Assembly: GCA_031279525.1 (NCBI GenBank)
Contig: JAITIH010000002.1
Coordinates: 1-7,170, forward strand
From: Deltaproteobacteria bacterium
Lineage (GTDB): Bacteria; Desulfobacterota; Desulfarculia; Adiutricales; Adiutricaceae
Reading direction: 5' to 3'
Length of the DNA: 7,170 nucleotides
Below, in pieces: positions 1 to 4,550 of this stretch (within the stretch, counting starts at the first letter, position 1; the number at the start of each line of letters is the position of its first letter). Both the position numbers and the translations under genes were made by a program. Under the pieces are notes generated by a model, which worked only from the letters and a program-made list of their open reading frames with translations, had not been told where the DNA came from and searched no databases.

Positions 1-176
1 TGGTCTCCGGCCCCTTGGTCTCCGGCCCCTTGGTCTCCGGTCCCTTGGTCTCCGGCCCCTTGGTCTCCGGCCCCTTGGTTTCCGGCCCCTTGGTTTCCGG
101 TCCCTTGGTTTCCGGTCCCTTGGTCTCCCATCTTTAGATCGCCGATCCCTGGTCTCCCGCCTTTGGTCTCTCGTCC
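1..176. repeat. 15-bp tandem repeat array, decaying rightward
   Basis: Eight perfect-length copies of the unit TGGTCTCCGGCCCCT fill positions 1-120. The array begins at the window edge, so it probably extends further left. Copies differ only at unit positions 5 and 11, both C or T. Degenerate copies follow at 121-135, 136-150, 151-164 and 165-176, so the array decays toward the right. Because 15 is a multiple of 3, each frame reads as a pentapeptide repeat. Plus-strand frames give WSPAP-type (open to TAA at 211-213), GLRPL-type (open to TAG at 359-361) and VSGPL-type (stop TAG at 135-137). Only the VSGPL frame, or GPETK on the minus strand, makes both variable sites silent third positions. 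With only two variable sites this is weak evidence for coding. It may be the 3' end of a repeat-protein gene or a non-coding minisatellite. Confidence 0.9.
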
Positions 177-202
177 AAAAGCCCTCGGAAAAGGATTTCA
201 AA

Positions 203-361
203 ATGGCTCGTAAAAAACCCCCAGAAAGGGGGTTTTGGGGGCGCGATTTTAGGCGAGATCTGAGAGATCCCAAGCCGGTTCGTGCGCTGTGCGCGAGAGC
301 GACTTGGTTCGTTGATTACCTTTATGGCGAAAGACGGCTGGAGGGCCTAGGTAAGAGTTAG
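203..361 (+). CDS. possible small basic protein (52 aa), uncertain
   Basis: No family is recognised. The ORF starts with ATG at 203, preceded by AAAAGGA (189-195) seven bases upstream, a good ribosome-binding site. It encodes a 52-residue Arg/Lys-rich peptide whose second half (ALCARATWFVDYLYGERR) is compatible with an amphipathic or membrane-touching helix. The same frame is open leftward through the tandem array to base 2 (119 sense codons before the TAG at 359-361), so this could instead be the C-terminus of a longer repeat protein. Against coding: the first codons lie inside a perfect 9-bp inverted repeat that looks like a transcription terminator, and nothing supports conservation. It points toward the minus-strand operon. 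Confidence 0.25.
   Translation: MARKKPPERGFWGRDFRRDLRDPKPVRALCARATWFVDYLYGERRLEGLGKS
212..236 (-). terminator. intrinsic terminator hairpin, best on minus strand
   Basis: A perfect 9-bp inverted repeat, arms AAAACCCCC (214-222) and GGGGGTTTT (228-236), encloses a 5-base loop. Read on the minus strand the C5/G5 stem is followed directly by six T (217-212), the classic Rho-independent layout. On the plus strand only four T follow, so it would work less well there. It lies about 850 bases past rsmD, which already has its own terminator. It therefore more likely ends a transcript started inside the intergenic region, such as one from the promoter at 846-874, or serves both strands. It overlaps the possible small ORF at 203-361. 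Confidence 0.6.
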
Positions 362-495
362 GAGTTTTTTACCGCGGCCAGCGCGAACGGTTAAGGCAGG
401 GCGCGTTAAAATCTCGCTATTGGGACCGGCGGCCAATTGGCGGAATGGCCCGGATCTGGCTCCGAATAACGCTCTGGCTAATTGGATCGTTTATC

Positions 496-579
496 GCTAG
501 AAAAATGATCAATAATTTGATACATGATGGTAATAGACAAAATTACAACTAATAGTAGGCTAGAAAAATCGCTGATAAT
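496..579. repeat. imperfect 21-bp direct repeat pair
   Basis: The copies lie at 496-516 and 559-579, with start points 63 bases apart. Both begin with the identical 11-mer GCTAGAAAAAT and end in ATAAT, differing mainly in the four central bases. A shorter relative, CTAGAAAA, recurs at about 588-595. They lie in the AT-rich intergenic DNA, and the second copy abuts the left arm of an inverted repeat. Function is unknown; binding sites, a duplicated element end or structured RNA are possible. Confidence 0.55.
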
Positions 580-635
580 ACCAGACTCTAGAAAACTTGA
601 TTAGTCAAAAAATTGGCAAAACGCTTACTATTAGT
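548..635. repeat. 13-bp inverted repeat with 62-base loop
   Basis: The left arm ACTAATAGTAGGC (548-560) is the reverse complement of the right arm GCTTACTATTAGT (623-635) except at one position, which would be a G-U pair in a plus-strand RNA. The intervening 62 bases contain the second copy of the direct repeat. It could be a long stem in a transcript of either strand or the terminal inverted repeats of a very small element. No flanking target duplication was identified. Confidence 0.55.
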
Positions 636-845
636 GAGGAAGAATCTTTAGAGGGGTAAAATATGAACTAACGATGCTTAGCATACGGGGATTCTCTGAC
701 AGGCAAAGGAGGATGTTTTAAACTACCTACGGGCATTTTCAGGGTTATTTAGTCATAATAATGACTTCCAATTTTTGGCCCTCCCAAGATTTGGACATAT
801 TTGGAACATTTTCAGCGGTCGTGCGATTCGAACGACCTATTTAAA

Positions 846-874
846 ATTATACAAAAAAAATTCTAACTTGGCAA
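846..874 (-). promoter_or_regulatory. sigma70-type promoter, minus strand
   Basis: On the minus strand, TTGCCA (874-869, five of six matches to TTGACA) is followed by exactly 17 bases and a perfect TATAAT (851-846). The spacer contains a T8 tract. Transcription would start near 839 and run left. The first transcribed bases hold a 6-bp hairpin (837-832 with 822-817). It lies between the rsmD terminator (956-1018) and the terminator at 212-236, so it would define a separate minus-strand unit with no clear ORF. AT-rich DNA yields promoter-like matches by chance, which limits confidence. Confidence 0.5.
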
Positions 875-955
875 GGAGATAATTTATAATGCCTGGGAAA
901 ACGGATTTGTTTAGGATTATCAGGCCTTTTGGTCGGCAGTCGCGTTAACGTCATT

Positions 956-1018
956 AAAAAAAAGCCGAAGGCCACGATTGGCAAAACTAAAATAGGTTAG
1001 ATTGCTGGGGCCTTTGGC
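956..1018 (-). terminator. Rho-independent terminator of the rsmD operon
   Basis: The arms GCCGAAGGCC (964-973) and GGCCTTTGGC (1009-1018) pair over 10 positions with one G-U type mismatch, around a 35-base loop. On the minus strand the stem is followed at once by eight T (963-956). It begins about 66 bases past the rsmD stop codon, the expected place for the end of the minus-strand operon. The loop is longer than usual. On the plus strand the stem is followed by GTTTTGATTTT, so weak bidirectional action is possible. Confidence 0.6.
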
Positions 1019-1084
1019 GTTTTGATTTTAAAAAAATGATTAAATTGGGGGGTGGTCCGGAGTTTTCGATAATTTTCAAGCCAT

Positions 1085-1651
1085 TTAATCTAGAGTCGCG
1101 AAGGCCGCGGCTCTAAGGCCCCACGAGCGCGAGTCGACGACTCGCCAAGGGGCCAGATCTTGGGGGCTCCAGGCGGCGAGGCTCTTGGCGGCTTGCTCCC
1201 AGATGGCCAGGGCCTCGGGGGCGGCCAGGCCTACGGAGGCCACTTTTAGGAGGAATTGGATGGGTAGGGCGATTTCGGCGTAGGGCGGGGCTAACAAGAT
1301 GAGGTCAAAGGGCCCGTGGGGCGCAAGGAGCGAAAAGTCTTTTAATTGCGAGGCCTTAAGGATCTTAACCTGGTTTACGGCCCTAGGGCCTAAGCGGGTC
1401 ACGTTGCTCTTTAAGGCCATTAGAGCTTTAGGCGAGCGGTCGGCTAGGACCAGGCTGGCCGCCCCCCGGCTTAGGGCCTCCAAGGCCAGGGCCCCGGAGC
1501 CGGCCATGGGGTCTAAGACCCGGGCCCCCTCGATCTTGGCGCCGGCCATGGACATGATGGCCCCTCGGACCAAACTGGCCGTGGGCCGGGTCGGCCCGGC
1601 CGGGACTTTGAGGGTGAACCCCTTGTAATCTCCGGCTATTATGCGGATCAT
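1085..1651 (-). CDS. rsmD: RsmD-like 16S rRNA (guanine-N2) methyltransferase
   Basis: RsmD methylates N2 of G966 (E. coli numbering) of 16S rRNA in the small subunit, using S-adenosylmethionine. The 188-residue protein is of family length. It opens with MIRIIAGDYKG, has the RPT segment near residues 22-24, the SAM-binding motif VLDPMAGSGALALEALSRGA at about 45-64, and an acidic residue ending strand 2 in VLADRSP. The usual catalytic (D/N)PPY/F tetrapeptide reads APPY (in LILLAPPY), so the catalytic Asp is Ala, encoded GCC. The fold is clear but activity is open to question. The ATG at 1651 is chosen because it overlaps the upstream stop as ATGA and gives the family N-terminus; a GTG at 1663 would add four residues. 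It is last in the operon. No coaD, a common partner elsewhere, follows it. Confidence 0.88.
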   Translation of the reverse strand: MIRIIAGDYKGFTLKVPAGPTRPTASLVRGAIMSMAGAKIEGARVLDPMAGSGALALEALSRGAASLVLADRSPKALMALKSNVTRLGPRAVNQVKILKASQLKDFSLLAPHGPFDLILLAPPYAEIALPIQFLLKVASVGLAAPEALAIWEQAAKSLAAWSPQDLAPWRVVDSRSWGLRAAAFATLD

Positions 1652-2466
1652 CGGCGGCCCCACAGGGCCGGGTTGGCCCCAAGGCCAATCATCTCCGAGG
1701 CGGCTAAATCCACGGCTTGGGGCCGGCAGGGGGCTTGGGCCTCCAAGGCCACGGTGGCCCCGCCCCGGCTTAGCAAGAGGTCGTTGGGGAGTATGGCCTC
1801 GGCTTTAACCCTGCGGCCATTGACCTTAAAGGCGGACAGGTCGCAGTTGCCGACCGTCTTTAGCGATTTAGCCACCTTGGCCCAAAAAAGCGGGGCCGAC
1901 TTTTTGGGATCGGGGAAAATCTCCTCGATGGGCAAGTCGGCCCCGTCGGATAGGCGGTAGTTATGAAAGGAGTAGCGGGCCGAGCCTTTAAGGCGCGAGC
2001 CTTGGCGGTAGTTGCCGTTGAGCCTCTCCACCCGGAAGGCCGAAAGGTACCCGGGCCCGCTCTGGTGTAGGTGGTGCTTGATTTCCAGGCCAACCGGCAG
2101 ACACTCCCCGCCGCAACCGAAAAAGTCGGCGCAGGCCAATGACGCGGCCCATTTTAGGGCTTGGTCGAATCGGGCGGACATCTCGGCGGCTAGCCGGAGG
2201 TCCAAGGGAGCGCTGCCAGTGTTGGTCGGGTGCTTGATCACAAGATAGATCAGGTCGCTCGGGCAAGTCGGGGACACCAGTTGGTGTTCTAAGACTCGCT
2301 CGTGAACGTTGGCGGGTGGGTCCGACGACGGGCGACCGTCGTCCAGACATATGTCGTTCTCGCATACCCCGGGCCAGCCGCCCAAAAAGGCGGACTCGAC
2401 GCGACCCAAGGCCTGGCCGCAGAGTAGAGCCAGGCCGATTCCGAGGCCAATGACTAACTTAGGCAT
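1648..2466 (-). CDS. exported DUF3298-like protein, cysteine-rich
   Basis: A 272-residue protein of unknown function. The N-terminus (Lys3, hydrophobic residues 4-20) is a Sec signal peptide, with likely cleavage near ALG at 19-21. Cys16 lacks a proper lipobox, so a lipoprotein is less likely. The C-terminal half resembles DUF3298 (as in RsiV-type extracellular domains): YSFHNYRLSDGADLPIEEIF at about 165-184, then a Phe/Trp/Lys helix, and the LPNDLLLSRGGATVALEA stretch near 226-243. Eight cysteines follow the signal peptide (35, 40, 68, 112, 118, 122, 208, 247), suggesting disulfides in the periplasm. ATG 2466 has a strong AGGGAGGT site nine bases upstream. The stop overlaps the rsmD start. 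The DUF3298 call is from motif memory, so the family name is moderate and the role unknown. Confidence 0.75.
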   Translation of the reverse strand: MPKLVIGLGIGLALLCGQALGRVESAFLGGWPGVCENDICLDDGRPSSDPPANVHERVLEHQLVSPTCPSDLIYLVIKHPTNTGSAPLDLRLAAEMSARFDQALKWAASLACADFFGCGGECLPVGLEIKHHLHQSGPGYLSAFRVERLNGNYRQGSRLKGSARYSFHNYRLSDGADLPIEEIFPDPKKSAPLFWAKVAKSLKTVGNCDLSAFKVNGRRVKAEAILPNDLLLSRGGATVALEAQAPCRPQAVDLAASEMIGLGANPALWGRR

Positions 2467-2470
2467 GGCC

Positions 2471-2483
2471 GGTATACCTCCCT
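2471..2483 (-). promoter_or_regulatory. strong ribosome-binding site overlapping an 8-bp palindrome
   Basis: On the minus strand AGGGAGGT (2483-2476) sits nine bases before the ATG of the exported protein. It overlaps the perfect palindrome GGTATACC (2478-2471). The Shine-Dalgarno match fixes the start of that gene. The palindrome is short and may be chance, though it could be a small operator or affect site accessibility. Confidence 0.6.
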
Positions 2484-2514
2484 GGCCACGAAACGGCCTT
2501 AACGAGCGGGGCGA

Positions 2515-2736
2515 TCAGGTCTTGATGAGGCCTTTTTTTTGGGCGTCCTCGATGGTTAGGCCAAGGGCCTCGATGATCTTCCGGATGGATTCCGGACGAA
2601 TGTTGTGTCCCTGTTCCAGGGAGCGGATGACGTTGGGCGAAACATCGGCCATCTTGGCCAGGCCGATGGTGCTCAAAAGCTGGTTTTCCCTGGCTTTTTG
2701 GAAGGCCTCTCCGTTTATTTTCATAAAGTCACTCAC
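2515..2736 (-). CDS. small Cro/CI (XRE)-type HTH regulator
   Basis: A 73-residue protein that is essentially one HTH_3 DNA-binding domain. Helix 1 is near 9-19, helix 2 is TIGLAKMADV (23-32), the recognition helix is about SPNVIRSLEQG (33-43), and a fourth helix covers 48-60. There is no extra ligand or oligomerisation domain, so it probably binds DNA as a dimer. The start is uncertain: GTG 2736 or ATG 2724 (MKINGEAF), neither with a good ribosome-binding site. It follows waaA by 51 bases and precedes the exported protein by 48, so it is likely co-transcribed and could act on this operon, but no operator is identified. Near the 3' end an A8 run (2538-2531) encodes Lys-Lys. Its base composition is less GC-rich than its neighbours. 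Confidence 0.85.
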   Translation of the reverse strand: MSDFMKINGEAFQKARENQLLSTIGLAKMADVSPNVIRSLEQGHNIRPESIRKIIEALGLTIEDAQKKGLIKT

Positions 2737-2787
2737 ATGGTTCCCAGAGGGGGATAGAAGGTGAAACGGAGCCGGGCGGGGCCGACT

Positions 2788-4050
2788 TTAAGGGAGTGGG
2801 ACTGACAAGGCCCGTCCCACCAAGGCCGCGAGACGTGGCCCAACCGGGGCCCGCCTGGCTAAGAGCTCCCGGCCGGCGAGGCCGGCCAGGGCCGAGCTCC
2901 CCTGGGTCAGCCATTCGGCCAAGGCCCCGGGGAGCTCTGAGGGGGTCGCCCGCCGGGCCGCGCCGGCGGCCACGAGCTCTTGGCAGTCCCCCTCGAAACT
3001 GGACATGTGGGGCCCAAACAAGATAGGGACCCCAAAAGCGGCCGGCTCCAAGGGGTTGTGCCCCTGACCGGCGTAAAAACCGCCGCCCACGATGGCCAAA
3101 TCGGCCAAGGCGTAAAGTTTGGCTAAGGCTCCATAGGCGTCGACGACGACGACGTCAGGCTCGGTTGGCCAATCGAAATCTGGTCGGGCTGAGAGCAAGC
3201 GGAAGGAGAGCGGCATTTCGCTCAGAAAAGAGGTTATCTGGGTCAACCGGCCCAGGTGGCGGGGGGCCAGGATCAGATGGGGCTTTTCGGCTTGGGTTAG
3301 CCACGATTGGACTATCAAAAGCTCTTCGCGGTCCTCGGTGGAGCCGGCGACGACGATTTGTCGTCCTAACGGACGTTCGGTCTTTTTTTGCGCGAGCTTA
3401 GCCACTTCGATTAATGAGTCGAACTTGGGATTGCCAATGACCAGGGTTGCTTCCTCCCTCGCGCCCAGGTCCAAGTACCTCCGTCGGTCCGAGTCGCCAA
3501 TGACGGCCAAAAGGGTCATTTTGGCCAGAAGGGGTTGGAACAAGGAACGGACGCGCCAATAACGGTTAAAAGATCTTTGGCTCATTCGCCCGGCTAAGAC
3601 CATAACGGGTAGGCCCCGTTTTTGGGCTTGGCGGATTAACTCCGGCCAAAGCTCGGTTTCCACGATGGCTAAGGCCCTAGGGCCCACCCGATCTAAGGCC
3701 CGGCCAGGGGCCCCCCAGACGTCCAAGGGCGGGGCCATGACCTGAAGGCCTTTGATCTGGCTAGCCAAGCTTTGGGCTCTCGCCAAACCCGCCGGCGTGC
3801 CAACCGACAGGACAAACCTACTTGATAAGACATTATCCAACATTGCCCTAACACTAGTCAAGGCGCTTTGGGCCTCGCCCACCGAAGCCGCGTGCAGCCA
3901 GAGGGGTTTTTGGCCCCCGGCTAAGGGGAAGCCGAGGCGGTCGGCCCACCTGGTCCCGAACCGGCCCTTAAGGGTCGGCCAAAAAAGGGCCAGGGGGGCG
4001 GCCGCGGCGCCTATGGCCCGGTATGCGATGGAGGTTAAAAAAGATCCCAA
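2788..4050 (-). CDS. waaA: 3-deoxy-D-manno-octulosonic acid (Kdo) transferase
   Basis: WaaA (KdtA) moves Kdo from CMP-Kdo to lipid IVA on the cytoplasmic face of the inner membrane, starting the LPS core. The 420 residues match the family length. A hydrophobic N-terminal anchor (about 5-25) is followed by LWLHAASVGEAQSA (50-63, with the conserved active-site Glu59), AIVETELWPELI (128-139), GRMSQRSFNRY (154-164), and the C-terminal nucleotide-sugar site with VVVVDAYGALAKLYALAD (300-317) and GGGFYAGQGHNPLEPAAFG (322-340). The start is TTG, with GAGG six bases upstream overlapping the stop of the SecB-like gene, nine bases away, which implies coupling. Whether it adds one, two or more Kdo units cannot be read from the sequence. 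Its presence shows an LPS-bearing Gram-negative cell. Confidence 0.95.
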   Translation of the reverse strand: MGSFLTSIAYRAIGAAAAPLALFWPTLKGRFGTRWADRLGFPLAGGQKPLWLHAASVGEAQSALTSVRAMLDNVLSSRFVLSVGTPAGLARAQSLASQIKGLQVMAPPLDVWGAPGRALDRVGPRALAIVETELWPELIRQAQKRGLPVMVLAGRMSQRSFNRYWRVRSLFQPLLAKMTLLAVIGDSDRRRYLDLGAREEATLVIGNPKFDSLIEVAKLAQKKTERPLGRQIVVAGSTEDREELLIVQSWLTQAEKPHLILAPRHLGRLTQITSFLSEMPLSFRLLSARPDFDWPTEPDVVVVDAYGALAKLYALADLAIVGGGFYAGQGHNPLEPAAFGVPILFGPHMSSFEGDCQELVAAGAARRATPSELPGALAEWLTQGSSALAGLAGRELLARRAPVGPRLAALVGRALSVPLP

Positions 4051-4055
4051 TAAAC

Positions 4056-4061
4056 GCCTCT
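4056..4061 (-). promoter_or_regulatory. waaA ribosome-binding site overlapping upstream stop
   Basis: AGAGGC on the minus strand (4061-4056) lies just upstream of the TTG start of waaA and overlaps the TAG stop of the preceding gene. This supports the TTG start and suggests that ribosomes ending on the SecB-like frame help start waaA. Confidence 0.5.
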
Positions 4062-4515
4062 AGTGAATCCATTTGGAGGTGAAGACCTTTTCTCCAGCCC
4101 CCTCGCCCACCTCGTTGGCGGGGTCGGGGTAAAAGCTTTGGTTGATTAACAGGGGCGGGAAGCCGGCCCGGCGCGTGGTTTCGGCCACGTACTCCCGCAT
4201 GAAGGGGAAAATGACCTGAGGAAAGACTTGGGTCAAAAAGGGCTCCCGCTCGACCTCGCCCACCGGGGCGGACAGGGCGAAAAGGGCCTCGAACTCCACT
4301 TCCAGACTAAAGGGCATCTCGTAGGCCGCCTGGGTCTTAAAGCTCTGGACGAAATGGGCCTGCCCGCCGTCGGCCGAAAACTCGCCTGAGTTGCGCAAGG
4401 TCACCCCCATGGCTATGAGCTCGCCCGGGGCCGGGGGGTGGTAGCCGGGATTGGTGGTAAAGACGCTTTTTATAAGCCGCAACTTATTTAACTCGAAATT
4501 GATCCGGCTGGGCAT
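4060..4515 (-). CDS. secB: SecB-like export chaperone
   Basis: SecB is a cytosolic tetrameric chaperone that holds preproteins unfolded and hands them to SecA for export. The protein has 151 residues, close to the E. coli 155. Its best match to the family is the segment FPFMREYVAETTRRAGFPPLL (residues 103-123), which corresponds to the SecB stretch with ARE...RG.FP.L, followed by a short polar tail. The N-terminal half (LIKSVFTTNPGY, then a long beta-rich stretch ending FEALFAL) fits the SecB fold but is divergent. ATG 4515 is preceded by AAGGAG with nine bases spacing. The tail ends in FTSKWIH rather than a familiar SecB end. It sits between rng and waaA. A general SecB-fold chaperone, for example a toxin-antitoxin-linked type, is possible, but no toxin-antitoxin pair is adjacent. 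Confidence 0.72.
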   Translation of the reverse strand: MPSRINFELNKLRLIKSVFTTNPGYHPPAPGELIAMGVTLRNSGEFSADGGQAHFVQSFKTQAAYEMPFSLEVEFEALFALSAPVGEVEREPFLTQVFPQVIFPFMREYVAETTRRAGFPPLLINQSFYPDPANEVGEGAGEKVFTSKWIH

Positions 4516-4524
4516 GGCAAAAAT

Positions 4525-4530
4525 CTCCTT
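4525..4530 (-). promoter_or_regulatory. ribosome-binding site of the SecB-like gene
   Basis: AAGGAG on the minus strand (4530-4525), nine bases before ATG 4515. It lies just downstream of the hairpin at 4535-4550, so folding of that hairpin leaves the site free. Confidence 0.65.
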
Positions 4531-4534
4531 GGCG

Positions 4535-4550
4535 GGCCCTTTGAAGGGCC
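4535..4550 (-). other. intercistronic hairpin directly after rng stop
   Basis: On the minus strand GGCCCT and AGGGCC form a 6-bp GC-rich stem with a TCAA tetraloop, starting at the base after the rng stop codon. No T run follows, so it is not an intrinsic terminator. It may protect the rng 3' end or be an mRNA processing point between rng and the SecB-like gene. Confidence 0.5.

Larger units (their letters stand above)
362..888. other. AT-rich intergenic region without a convincing gene
   Basis: No ORF longer than about 35 codons with a credible ribosome-binding site is seen on either strand. Composition shifts from GC-rich before about 480 to AT-rich from about 480 to 890, unlike the operon. 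It holds imperfect direct repeats (496-516, 559-579), a 13-bp inverted repeat (548-560 with 623-635), and short dyads at 674-684, 751-766 and 817-837. It also holds the downstream part of a minus-strand promoter (846-874). No tRNA, tmRNA, RNase P, 6S or riboswitch signature was recognised by eye. The best reading is a non-coding transcript template or the remnant of a small mobile element. Confidence 0.5.

Noticed and set aside
1..176. CRISPR array
   Set aside because: The 15-bp units are directly adjacent with no spacers, so this is a simple tandem repeat.
270..310. Nested pairing CCAAG/CTTGG around GCGC/GCGC as a small RNA
   Set aside because: Stems of four to five pairs are expected by chance at this GC content, and no promoter or terminator is tied to them.
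700..760. c-di-GMP or other riboswitch suggested by a GCAAAGGAGG stretch
   Set aside because: The conserved core of the known classes could not be matched, and no gene follows downstream on that strand.
817..837. tRNA T-arm-like sequence containing GATTCGAAC
   Set aside because: The stem is 6 bp with a 9-base loop rather than 5 bp and 7 bases, and no acceptor, D or anticodon arms are found around it.
1299..1628. Plus-strand ORF of 109 codons opposite rsmD
   Set aside because: It lies fully antisense to a clearly recognised gene, with Arg/Ala/Pro-rich shadow composition and no ribosome-binding site.
1988..2365. 125-codon minus-strand ORF in another frame of the exported protein gene
   Set aside because: It has Arg/Pro-rich shadow composition, while the real frame has a signal peptide, domain motifs and a strong ribosome-binding site.
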